Below are positions 23,163 to 30,673 of a DNA stretch of 32,087 nt, piece after piece. This DNA comes from Verrucomicrobia bacterium UBA1731. GTDB lineage: Bacteria; Verrucomicrobiota; Kiritimatiellia; RFP12; UBA1067. Made by a program: the position numbers and the translations under genes. The notes below the pieces were generated by a model. It was not told the origin of the DNA, did no database searches, and saw nothing but the letters and a program-made list of their open reading frames with translations. The DNA is taken from positions 1 to 32,087 of the forward strand of contig DCIH01000113.1 in assembly GCA_002317575.1 (NCBI GenBank), read 5' to 3'. Every line of letters starts with the position of its first letter. Position 1 is the first letter of the stretch.

Positions 23163-23912
23163 CTAGCGCGCACTTTCGACATGGGCTTCGCCGGCGTAGA
23201 CGGACTGGCCGGCGACGAGTAGCGTGCCGTCGGCGGCGATGCCGCCACACACGCCCGCCAGCGGCTGGGCGTCGTCATCCGTTTGAAACACGGAAACCGT
23301 CTTGCCCTTGAGAAAATCCACGGCGGCAATTTGCGGATGCACGGCGGCGAAACCATCCCTCCGCCACATTTCGTACAGCGCAGAAAGCTCCTCCAGCACC
23401 GCGTTGAGCACGCCATCCACGGGCATGTCCGCAAGGTAGGGCGCGGACGCCGTCCGCGCCGCGCGGTCCGCCCTCCGTAGCAGCGCCAGCGACGTCGCGC
23501 GAGCGGCGATCTCGGGCGCAAAGCGCGCTTGCCCCACATTCACGCCGATGCCGGCGATCACGCAATCGCCGTTGCGTTCGCACAGGATGCCGGCAAGCTT
23601 GCGTCCGCCCGCCAGCACATCATTCGGCCATTTGAGCGTCAACGGCGTCCGCGGCGCGAAGCGTTGTGCCGCGTTGCGGACGGCGAGCCCCGCCACAAGC
23701 GGAAACGTGGCAACGGTTTCGGGCGGCATGTCCGCCACGTCCAAGACGGCGCTCATCATCAGGTTGACGCCAGGCGGCGAAAGCCACTTGTGGTCCAGGC
23801 GGCCGCGACCGGCCGTCTGTTCGCGCGCAACATACACATCGCCGTGCGCGCCGCGACGGGCATCGAGATTCGTGGACGCCGTGACGTCCAAACGGTGCAC
23901 GCGAAAGCGCAT
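23163..23912 (-). CDS. birA: Biotin--[acetyl-CoA-carboxylase] ligase BirA
   Basis: 249 aa. All ligase motifs are present: GRGR (35-38) of the biotinoyl-AMP loop, KWPNDV (94-99), GRKLAGIL (103-110) and GIGVNVG (121-127), followed by the small C-terminal SH3-like domain (DFLKGKTVSVF...GIAADGTLLV). It attaches biotin to carboxylase carrier proteins in the cytoplasm. It lacks the N-terminal winged-helix of E. coli BirA, so it is a group I ligase and not a repressor. It follows the DUF2062 gene by 4 bases and is the last gene of its transcript. Confidence 0.95.
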   Translation of the reverse strand: MRFRVHRLDVTASTNLDARRGAHGDVYVAREQTAGRGRLDHKWLSPPGVNLMMSAVLDVADMPPETVATFPLVAGLAVRNAAQRFAPRTPLTLKWPNDVLAGGRKLAGILCERNGDCVIAGIGVNVGQARFAPEIAARATSLALLRRADRAARTASAPYLADMPVDGVLNAVLEELSALYEMWRRDGFAAVHPQIAAVDFLKGKTVSVFQTDDDAQPLAGVCGGIAADGTLLVAGQSVYAGEAHVESAR

Positions 23913-23916
23913 GGCG

Positions 23917-24420
23917 TCAATCCCGCGTGGTTTCCTTCATCTTCCGCACATGTTCATGGACAAGACGGTAGCCCTTCACCATGTTGAGCACGGCATAATA
24001 CGTGATGGGCGTCATGATGGCCGCGAACAGGAATCCGCCCGCGAAAAACGACGTCACGAGATGCCCCGAAAGGCGCGCCAGTTCACTCCATTCCTGTTCC
24101 GACAGGACGCAAGCGAGCGCGTTGTTGATGGCGCCCCAGGAAAGGTCCTTGCCGAGAATGCGGCTTCCGATCCAGCATTGCGCGGGATAGATGAAGAGAA
24201 TGGACACCGGATTGGTGATGAGCGTTCCGAGCGTGGCGCCGATCTTGCTGCCCTTCAGCAGAAACGCCGCCGGCACCGAAATGCATATCTGGACGCCGAA
24301 CGGAATCGCGCATCCAACGCACATGCCGATGGCCCAACCTTTCGCGATGAACTGCGGCGAGGCCTTCTCGCGAACGATCCTGTAGTACAGCGACTGGTAC
24401 TTTTCCTTAATCCACGACAT
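23917..24420 (-). CDS. DUF2062 inner-membrane protein
   Basis: 167 aa. The sequence matches the DUF2062 pattern: an N-terminal amphipathic part, then membrane segments around 25-57 (GWAIGMCVGCAIPFGVQICI), 62-84 (IGATLGTLITNPVSILFIY) and 117-145. Conserved GxxxG/P and TNP motifs are visible. The family is widespread and of unknown function; it is often found near envelope or lipid-related genes. The ATG at 24420 lies inside the end of the DUF1015 gene (14-base overlap), and the gene ends 4 bases before birA, so the three are translationally linked. Confidence 0.88.
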   Translation of the reverse strand: MSWIKEKYQSLYYRIVREKASPQFIAKGWAIGMCVGCAIPFGVQICISVPAAFLLKGSKIGATLGTLITNPVSILFIYPAQCWIGSRILGKDLSWGAINNALACVLSEQEWSELARLSGHLVTSFFAGGFLFAAIMTPITYYAVLNMVKGYRLVHEHVRKMKETTRD

Positions 24421-25594
24421 GGACGAACAACCCGCTGCGAAGCTTCGGCTCGAACCACGTGGACTTCGGCGGCATGATCTGCCCCGCGTCGGCGATGGCC
24501 ATCATCTCGTCCACGGTGACGCCGTTCATCGAAAACGCCACGGCGGAATCGCCCGCGTCGACCTTCGCCTGGAGCGCACCGTCGCCGCGGATGCCGCCCA
24601 TGAAGGAGATGCGCGCATCCGTGCGCGGATCGGCGATGCCGAGCACCGGCGCCAGAAACTTGTCCTGCAGGAACGAAACATCCAAGGCGGACACGGGATC
24701 GGCGCCCGTCGGAATCTCCCAGGAAAGATCGTGCCATGCGCCGGCCAGATACATGCGGCAATGGCGGCTCCCGCCCGTAAAGACCGCTTTCGCCTTCGCG
24801 AGCAGTTCATCGGCCGTGAAACCGTTCAAGTCCTTGACGAGACGGTTATAGGGAAGGATCTTCAGCTGGGAAGCCGGAAAGATGACGGCCATGAACCAGC
24901 GCGTCTCGCCGGCGAAATCATGTTCCTTCGCATAGCGGCTCGCGGCCGCGCTGCGGTGGTGCCCGTCGGCGATGTACGCGACGGGCACGCGCGCGAAGAG
25001 CTCCTGCAGCTCGTCCGCACGACAACTGGAACCGGAGGCGATTTCCCACACCACATGGCGGATGCCGTCCGGTGCGACGAAATCGTAAAGCGGGGCCTGC
25101 GCGCACGCCTCGGTAACGATGTCATCAATCGCCTTGTCGTCGCGATACGTGAGGAACGCCGGACCCGTATGGGCCCTCAGGATGCGGATGTGGTTGGTTC
25201 GGTCGTCTTCTTTATCCTTGCGCGTCTTCTCGTGTTGCTTCAGAACGCCCGCGAGATAGTCCTGCGCATCGAAGGTGGCGACGATGCCCGTCTGCGCGCG
25301 GCCGTCCATCACCTGACGGTACGCATAGAACTTCGGCTCGCCGTCCTGCACGAGGGTTCCGGAGTCGCGGAGCGCGTCCAGCGCCTTCTTGGCCTGCGCG
25401 TACGCTTCGGGGGAGGAGCAGTCCGTTCCCAGCGCCATGTCGATTTCGGGACGGCTCACATGGAGAAAGCTCTTAGGATTGCCGGCGGCGAGCGCCTTGG
25501 CTTCTTCGGTGTCGACCACGTCATACGGAACGGCCGCCACTTGGGCGGCCGACTGCGGTTCGGGACGAACTGCTGCAAAGGGGCGAATCTTCAT
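24407..25594 (-). CDS. DUF1015 family protein
   Basis: 395 aa, the usual length for the family. Hallmarks seen: the N-terminal IRPFAAVRP and AAVPYDVVD start, HEKT (121-124), a conserved RTNH patch, and YIADGHHR (208-214 core, D210-H213-R214), the most conserved motif. The protein is soluble and its reaction is not established. The DGHHR motif resembles the catalytic DGHxR of ParB/Srx-fold serine kinases, and DUF1015 genes are often near serine-pathway genes; a D-2-hydroxyacid dehydrogenase lies two genes upstream here. That link is inference. The gene follows the surface-repeat gene by 18 bases and overlaps the DUF2062 gene. Confidence 0.9.
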   Translation of the reverse strand: MKIRPFAAVRPEPQSAAQVAAVPYDVVDTEEAKALAAGNPKSFLHVSRPEIDMALGTDCSSPEAYAQAKKALDALRDSGTLVQDGEPKFYAYRQVMDGRAQTGIVATFDAQDYLAGVLKQHEKTRKDKEDDRTNHIRILRAHTGPAFLTYRDDKAIDDIVTEACAQAPLYDFVAPDGIRHVVWEIASGSSCRADELQELFARVPVAYIADGHHRSAAASRYAKEHDFAGETRWFMAVIFPASQLKILPYNRLVKDLNGFTADELLAKAKAVFTGGSRHCRMYLAGAWHDLSWEIPTGADPVSALDVSFLQDKFLAPVLGIADPRTDARISFMGGIRGDGALQAKVDAGDSAVAFSMNGVTVDEMMAIADAGQIMPPKSTWFEPKLRSGLFVHVVD

Positions 25595-25612
25595 CTTGGA
25601 GCGCCTTGCGGA

Positions 25613-26221
25613 TCAGAGGTCGGAGAACGAATCAAGCCCGACGTTGACGATCGGGCAGAAAGACAACTCGGACTCGCGGATCACATTGATACCTCCAACC
25701 TGGAAACCGTAGATTGATTCGACGCGGTTGATCAGACCGACTTGAATGCCGTTGACCGTTTCAGCGACATTGATGATGCCCACCTGGAGGCCCGTGATTG
25801 AACGCGCCTCATTCCAGAGACCGACCTGCAAACCGCACAAATCGCCACGGCCGACGGAGTTGTAAAGACCAATCTGGAAACCGGCCAATGTATCCATCAC
25901 ATCATTGCGAAGAATGTTGATCTGGATGCCTTCCATGTAACGGCAACGGCCGAACAGACCGAGGTCGAAACCGGTGATGCCCTCGCAGGAACCATAGGGA
26001 AGCGTCAAGCGCAAGCCGACCACATCAAGCTCCTCGTGCGAATTGAACGCAATCCAAACCGGCCAGGAAGCTTTCTCGACATGCGACTCTTGCTTGGGCT
26101 CTTCTCCCGCCGACTGGGCCTTGGCATCTGCTTCCGCCGCGTCGTCCTGGGATTTATCTTCCTCGGCCCAGGCGCCCGCACACAAAACGGCAACGGCAAA
26201 ACTCACGATAATCTTCTTCAT
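25613..26221 (-). CDS. Exported LA_2272-type surface-repeat protein
   Basis: 202 aa from ATG 26221, which has AAGGA 8 bases upstream and opens a clear signal peptide (MKKIIVSFAVAVLCAGAWA, cleaved before EED). After an acidic linker (about 20-50), residues about 84-183 hold seven tandem units of 14-16 residues with the pattern G-(F/I/L)-Q-(V/I)-G-(L/I)-x-N, such as GLQVGIINVAETVN and GIQVGLINRVESIY. This is the pattern of the surface repeats first named in Leptospira (LA_2272/SSSPR-51). Such repeats probably form a beta-structure at or in the outer membrane; function is unknown. It has its own near-consensus promoter (26253-26281) and heads the transcript to DUF1015, DUF2062 and birA. Confidence 0.85.
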   Translation of the reverse strand: MKKIIVSFAVAVLCAGAWAEEDKSQDDAAEADAKAQSAGEEPKQESHVEKASWPVWIAFNSHEELDVVGLRLTLPYGSCEGITGFDLGLFGRCRYMEGIQINILRNDVMDTLAGFQIGLYNSVGRGDLCGLQVGLWNEARSITGLQVGIINVAETVNGIQVGLINRVESIYGFQVGGINVIRESELSFCPIVNVGLDSFSDL

Positions 26222-26252
26222 GATGTTGTCCTTTTGATGGAAAAACACGAGC

Positions 26253-26281
26253 ATTATATAATTTTCGGGCGAAGACGGCAA
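26253..26281 (-). promoter_or_regulatory. Strong sigma-70-type promoter of the surface-repeat operon
   Basis: On the minus strand TTGCCG (26281-26276), a 17-base spacer and a perfect TATAAT (26258-26253). The predicted start is near 26246, giving a leader of about 25 bases to the ATG at 26221. It is the best sigma-70 match in the window and lies in the short AT-rich gap after the dehydrogenase gene. Confidence 0.8.
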
Positions 26282-26302
26282 ACGATTTTTTCCCCCAAAG
26301 GG

Positions 26303-27199
26303 TCACACGAGTCCGCCGCGCCGTTTCAATTCCGAAAAGAAAAGATCCATGTAGTCAGGCGAGAACGCAGACGCGTGCGGCAAGCGGAAAAGATTCGGCA
26401 CATCGTCCGCGGCAAGCGGAGATTCAGCCGTGAGCGGCTCGCGCTTGAACACATCCAGAAACGCCGCCGCAAGTTTCCCGCGTTTCAGCGCCTGCACAAG
26501 GGCCCGCTCTTCCACGGCGTTTCCGCGGCCAACGTTCACGAGCGTAGCGCGGGGCGGCAGCGCCGCAAGCGTCTTCGCGTCCACGAGATCGTCCGTCCCG
26601 GTGTCGCCGGGCAACGCGAGTATAAACCAGTCGGCATTGGCGAGCGCGGGTAAAAGAACCTTGAAATTGCGCCGGCGAACGCCCGTCACCGACACGCCAT
26701 TAGCGCGCAGCAAGGAGCCGATGGCGCGCCCCACATGACCATAGCCGAGCACCACGGCGCGTGTCCCCGCGACACGGCGGCAGAACGGCGAAAGATCCAC
26801 GCGCGGCCACAGCTTCTTCGCGCGGTCGGCGCCCGTCTGCCACCCGTAGGCCTGATACAGACCGCGCGCCCAGGCGAGCATGCAGGCAAGAACGGTTTCC
26901 GCCATGATGGCGCCATGGTATTCGCCGTGGAACTTCCGAACGCCAGGCGGCAGTTCGCTTTCGGCGGGAACGAGCTCGCGGCCGGCGCCCGGCGTCGCCA
27001 GTACGCGCAGTTTCGGCGCGTGCGCGAACCACTCCTTCCTGAAATTCCAGACGATGGCGTGCGTCGCCTCGGGAAGTTCGCGCAGAAAAGCCCGCTCGCC
27101 CTTGACGATGACGGCGTCCGGGCATTCACGCGGCGGCGCCTTGACACGGAAAGAGTCTTCAGGCCAATTCAACCACACGAGCACTTTTCGCCTTACCAC
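26303..27199 (-). CDS. NAD-dependent D-2-hydroxyacid dehydrogenase (SerA/LdhA superfamily)
   Basis: 298 aa from GTG 27199, chosen because AGGAG lies 7 bases upstream and the reading before it lacks coding sense. Visible: nucleotide-binding GYGHVG (152-157), catalytic R225 in VNVGRGN, E254 in FKREPL and H275 in PHASA. The protein is shorter than typical (310-340 aa) and lacks an ACT domain. It reduces or oxidises a 2-keto/2-hydroxy acid such as 3-phosphoglycerate, glycerate or lactate; the substrate cannot be set from motifs. It follows the acyltransferase gene by 26 bases and is the last gene of the gyrA-led run. Confidence 0.88.
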   Translation of the reverse strand: MVRRKVLVWLNWPEDSFRVKAPPRECPDAVIVKGERAFLRELPEATHAIVWNFRKEWFAHAPKLRVLATPGAGRELVPAESELPPGVRKFHGEYHGAIMAETVLACMLAWARGLYQAYGWQTGADRAKKLWPRVDLSPFCRRVAGTRAVVLGYGHVGRAIGSLLRANGVSVTGVRRRNFKVLLPALANADWFILALPGDTGTDDLVDAKTLAALPPRATLVNVGRGNAVEERALVQALKRGKLAAAFLDVFKREPLTAESPLAADDVPNLFRLPHASAFSPDYMDLFFSELKRRGGLV

Positions 27200-27225
27200 G
27201 ATGACGCTCCTGTCAGAGAAAACGG

Positions 27226-28062
27226 TCAATGTGCGTCGTCCGTGGGCATGCCCCACTCGTCCAACTGCGCCTTGATCCAGGCGAACACGTTCTCGTGAAC
27301 ATCTTTGGCCTTGCCGGAAATCGGCGCGCCGCAACGGATGCGGATGTCCTTGGTCGGGTCGACCGTGCCGAAATCCTTGAACCAGCCCTTGCCATCCGGT
27401 CGCGTGGGCTCGCAATCCGTCTTGAGCGCGATCGGAACGACCGGAACGCCGGCTTTCTCGGCGAGCTTGGCGCCGATGGACGAGTAGACCTTGCGCGAGA
27501 ACACCTTCTCGCGGCTGCCTTGTGGAAATATGAGAACCGAATGACCGGCCTTGATCTGCTCGACGCCTTTCGAAAAGACCTGCATCAGATCCTCGCGCGG
27601 CGACTTGCGCGACAGCGGAATGAGCCCCATGTGGGCGGCGGCCTTTTCAAGGCAAGGCAGATGCGAAAGCGACGCCTTCACGAAAATGTTGAACGGCCCG
27701 AACGTGAGCAACACGGGCGGCAACATGATCGTCTCAAGCGTTGACATGTGGTTTGCGAGATAGACAACAGGGCCGCTGACCTTGACGCGATTCTCCCAGC
27801 CATCCAAGGTGACGGGAATGCCGAAACGTTCGGCCTTCTGAACCGTTTTGAAACATTGCCTCGCCCAGACTTCCGTGGTGAGAGACCGGAAGAATTCTCG
27901 AATGGCACAAAACGGAAACACGACGAAAACGCTCCATGTGAACGAAAATGTCGTCCACCATCCCGGCTTGCGGCGGACCGGCGACAAGGTCTCGGGTCCG
28001 GACGAATACGATCCGCAGGAGACCAGCCGCGCGCGGAACCGATCCAACGGGATATCGGTCAT
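27226..28062 (-). CDS. PlsC-type 1-acylglycerol-3-phosphate acyltransferase (LPLAT family), altered motifs
   Basis: 278 aa. Hydrophobic segment near 37-54, then the LPLAT domain: block I is NHMSTLE (104-110), where the usual NHxxxxD acid is Glu110; block III is FPQGSR (179-184) instead of FPEGTR; block IV VVPIAL (208-213) is normal. The enzyme would transfer an acyl chain to lysophosphatidic acid or a related acceptor at the inner membrane. The two changes in the catalytic blocks leave either a shifted acceptor or a conservative variant. ATG at 28062 with GGGGAG upstream overlaps the stop of the preceding gene (ATGA). Confidence 0.87.
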   Translation of the reverse strand: MTDIPLDRFRARLVSCGSYSSGPETLSPVRRKPGWWTTFSFTWSVFVVFPFCAIREFFRSLTTEVWARQCFKTVQKAERFGIPVTLDGWENRVKVSGPVVYLANHMSTLETIMLPPVLLTFGPFNIFVKASLSHLPCLEKAAAHMGLIPLSRKSPREDLMQVFSKGVEQIKAGHSVLIFPQGSREKVFSRKVYSSIGAKLAEKAGVPVVPIALKTDCEPTRPDGKGWFKDFGTVDPTKDIRIRCGAPISGKAKDVHENVFAWIKAQLDEWGMPTDDAH

Positions 28063-28883
28063 TCCGTCTCCCCGTTTTGACGCGATTCGGCCTGTCGTTC
28101 CTTGTCCTGCTCGGCCTTGGCCTTTGCCTCTTCCCGTTCCCGGCGGCGCTCGTCGACGATTTCCTGCATCTGCTGAAGCAACTGCTGTCGCTCATTCGCC
28201 GCCTGGGCCTCACGGGCGGCGGCGGCCTCCCGCTCGGCCTTGAGTTCTTCGGCGGCTTTCTTGGCCGCTTCTTCGGCGGCCTTCCGGTCGTTATCCATCT
28301 GTTCCTGGTGCAACTTGCGACGCTGACGAAGGCGCGCTACCGGCGATTGGCCGCCATCTCCGGCGGAACTGGAACTGTCGACGACTTGCGCCGCCGAAAC
28401 CGGCACGGGCGTTTTCGCGCGCGCCGAAGCGGCGCCGGCCTGGCCGCCCAACTTCACGGTCACCTCCACATCGTCTTTCTGAAAAGTCGCCTCATTCGTC
28501 CCAAGGTCGGCGCCGACGACCTTCCAACCGTCCTTTTCCTGACCGGCCAGAAGGTAGTAATGCTGATCGCCCGCATTGAAACCAACGGCGATGTCGCCGG
28601 CGGGCGTCACATTCAGCATCGTCACCTTGAGCTGCTGAACAAGTTGCTGTTGCTGTTGTTCCAGTTTGGCCCGATTCTGCTCTTCTTCTTTGGTCAATCC
28701 GGCTTTGGCGGCAGATGTGGCGGGCGGCGCGTCGGGGTTGAAACCCGGCGGCGGATCGCCGAACGGCATGCGTTCGAGGATGATTTCGTAGCGCTCGAAT
28801 GTCGCGGTCGCAAGATCGTCCTCGCCTTCCGCCGCAACCAGCGGAAGAGCGAGCAACGAAAGCGCCGCAACCGTTTTCTTCAT
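28059..28883 (-). CDS. Exported coiled-coil protein of unknown function
   Basis: 274 aa from ATG 28883, with AAGGA 5 bases upstream; the longer reading to 30770 is an off-frame shadow of iorA. Signal peptide MKKTVAALSLLALPLVAA. Residues about 28-50 read FERYEIILERMPFGDPPPGF, a form of the (R/K)NPFG motif found after the leader of GspC/PilP-like and other envelope proteins of this bacterial group. A Gln-rich run (EQQQQQLVQQ) and a small beta region (about 90-155, with VGFNAGDQHYYLLAGQEKDGW) follow. The last 90 residues are a strongly charged Glu/Lys/Arg/Gln coiled coil. It sits between iorA and plsC and shares an ATGA overlap with plsC. I do not recognise a named family. Confidence 0.8.
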   Translation of the reverse strand: MKKTVAALSLLALPLVAAEGEDDLATATFERYEIILERMPFGDPPPGFNPDAPPATSAAKAGLTKEEEQNRAKLEQQQQQLVQQLKVTMLNVTPAGDIAVGFNAGDQHYYLLAGQEKDGWKVVGADLGTNEATFQKDDVEVTVKLGGQAGAASARAKTPVPVSAAQVVDSSSSAGDGGQSPVARLRQRRKLHQEQMDNDRKAAEEAAKKAAEELKAEREAAAAREAQAANERQQLLQQMQEIVDERRREREEAKAKAEQDKERQAESRQNGETE

Positions 28884-28906
28884 GACATCCTTTCGCCGCA
28901 GGCGTT

Positions 28907-30673
28907 TCAGCGAACGCGCTTGATCGCACCGAACTTGCACACCTGGGAGCACTGCGTGCACCCGGCGCACAAAGACGGATCGATCTTCATCTGGAAGAAG
29001 CCCTTGCGGACTTCGGCGCCGCGCGTCATCGCGGGGCAACCCATCTTGAAGCACATGCCGCACGCCTTGCACTTGGCGGAATCGACTTCGCAGAGTCCCT
29101 CCTTGGTGAGCTTCGCAGCGATGCGGCACGGCGCGTAGGCGATGATCAGCGCGCTCTCTTCGGAATCCATGGACTCCTTGAGCACCTTTTCGAGCTCCGC
29201 CAGATCGTCCGCGCTCACCTTCACGACGCGCTTGAGGCCACACGCCTTCGCGATGTCGGCGATCTCCACGACGGGCGCGGGGTCGCCCGGCAGCGTCTTG
29301 CCCGTTCCCGGATTGTCCTGGTGCCCGGTCATGGCGGTGATGCGGTTGTCCAGCACCACGGTGGTGACGGGCGTGCCGTTGTAGTGCGCGGAAAGGATGC
29401 CGGTGATGCCGGAGTGGAAGAACGTGGAATCGCCCAGCACCGCGCAGATGCGGCCCTTGTGTCCGGCCTTCTTCATGCCCGCGGCGCAGCCGATGGAAGC
29501 GCCCATGCAGATCGTGGTGTCCATCGCGTTGAGCGGCGCGAATGCACCCAGCGTGTAGCAGCCGATGTCGCCCGTCACCGTGGCGCCGAGCTTGTGGAGC
29601 ACATGGAACACGCTGCGGTGGCCGCAGCCCGCGCACAGCACGGGCGGACGCGTGGGCAGCGCCTCGGCGGGCGCCTTCGCCTTCTTGGCGGCGGGGACAT
29701 CCTTGAGAATCTCGTGGCGCAGGTTCTGCACGCGGTCCGGATTGAGTTCGAGCATGTTCATCTCGGTCTTGTGCTCGACGACCTTGATGCCCATCGCGCG
29801 GATCTGCTCTTCGAGGAACGGATCGAGTTCTTCGACGACGAGCAGTTTCTTCACGGACTTCGCGAACTTGGCCACGAGGTCGCGCGGGAACGGATTCGTC
29901 CAGCCGAGTTTCAGGATGGAATACTCGGGGAAGATTTCCTTCACGTACTGGTAGGCGACGCCGCTCGTGACGATGCCAAGCGCGGACTTGCCCTTTTCGA
30001 TGCGGTTGAACTTCGACTTCGACGCCGCCTTCTGCATCGCTTCGCTGCGCTTCTGAGCGGCGAGACGCTGGCCGCGTGCGAACGCCGGCACGGGAATCGT
30101 CTTGGTGATGTCCTTCTTGTACGGAATGAGCGGATGCGGCGCGGGCTTGAAGTTTCCGAGGTCGACGAGCGAACTCGAATGGGATGTGCGCGTCGTGAGG
30201 CGCAGGAAGCACGGCACCTGGAACTTCTCCGACGTTTCGAAGGCCGCCTGCACCATGTCGTACGCTTCCTGGCTGTCCGACGGCTCGAACATCGGCGCGC
30301 GCGCGAACTTCGCGATGTTGCGGTTGTCCTGTTCGTTCTGCGAGGAGTGCATCCCCGGATCGTCCGCGACGGCGATCACGAGACCGCCCGTGGCGCCCAC
30401 GTACGTGAACGTCATGAGCGGATCCATCGCCACGTTGAGACCCACATGCTTCATCGCCGTGAGGGCGCGCGCGCCCGCGATGGACGCGCCGACGGCCGTT
30501 TCCATGGCGACCTTTTCGTTCACGGCCCATTCGCACCTGACCGTGTCCTTGAACTTCGCGACGTTCTCGAGGATTTCGGTGGACGGCGTGCCCGGATAGG
30601 CGCTCGCCACCACGCAACCGGCCTGGGCGGCGCCGCAGGCGACCGCCTCGTTGGCGCTCAACATCTTCTTCAT
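28907..30673 (-). CDS. iorA: Indolepyruvate:ferredoxin oxidoreductase alpha subunit IorA
   Basis: 588 aa, typical length. N-terminal pyrimidine-binding domain (ANEAVACGAAQAGCVVASAYPGTPSTEI), middle domain, thiamine-diphosphate domain with CAGCGHR and GDIGCYTLG and the GDSTFFHSG metal site, and a C-terminal pair of [4Fe-4S] motifs, CKACGMCFKMGCP and CAGCTQCSQVCKF. It decarboxylates aryl-pyruvates from aromatic amino acids to aryl-acetyl-CoA with reduced ferredoxin, an anaerobic reaction. The enzyme needs a beta subunit (IorB), which is usually adjacent; here the next gene is unrelated. The ATG at 30673 overlaps the gyrA stop (ATGA). ATG 30664 is an alternative start. Confidence 0.95.
   Translation of the reverse strand: MKKMLSANEAVACGAAQAGCVVASAYPGTPSTEILENVAKFKDTVRCEWAVNEKVAMETAVGASIAGARALTAMKHVGLNVAMDPLMTFTYVGATGGLVIAVADDPGMHSSQNEQDNRNIAKFARAPMFEPSDSQEAYDMVQAAFETSEKFQVPCFLRLTTRTSHSSSLVDLGNFKPAPHPLIPYKKDITKTIPVPAFARGQRLAAQKRSEAMQKAASKSKFNRIEKGKSALGIVTSGVAYQYVKEIFPEYSILKLGWTNPFPRDLVAKFAKSVKKLLVVEELDPFLEEQIRAMGIKVVEHKTEMNMLELNPDRVQNLRHEILKDVPAAKKAKAPAEALPTRPPVLCAGCGHRSVFHVLHKLGATVTGDIGCYTLGAFAPLNAMDTTICMGASIGCAAGMKKAGHKGRICAVLGDSTFFHSGITGILSAHYNGTPVTTVVLDNRITAMTGHQDNPGTGKTLPGDPAPVVEIADIAKACGLKRVVKVSADDLAELEKVLKESMDSEESALIIAYAPCRIAAKLTKEGLCEVDSAKCKACGMCFKMGCPAMTRGAEVRKGFFQMKIDPSLCAGCTQCSQVCKFGAIKRVR

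Noticed and set aside
18991..23250. A 1419-codon open frame on the minus strand opposite the two secreted-protein genes
   Set aside because: It runs antisense to two well-supported genes with signal peptides and recognisable domains. Its composition is Arg/His/Val-rich without motifs, as expected for the shadow frame of GC-rich genes.
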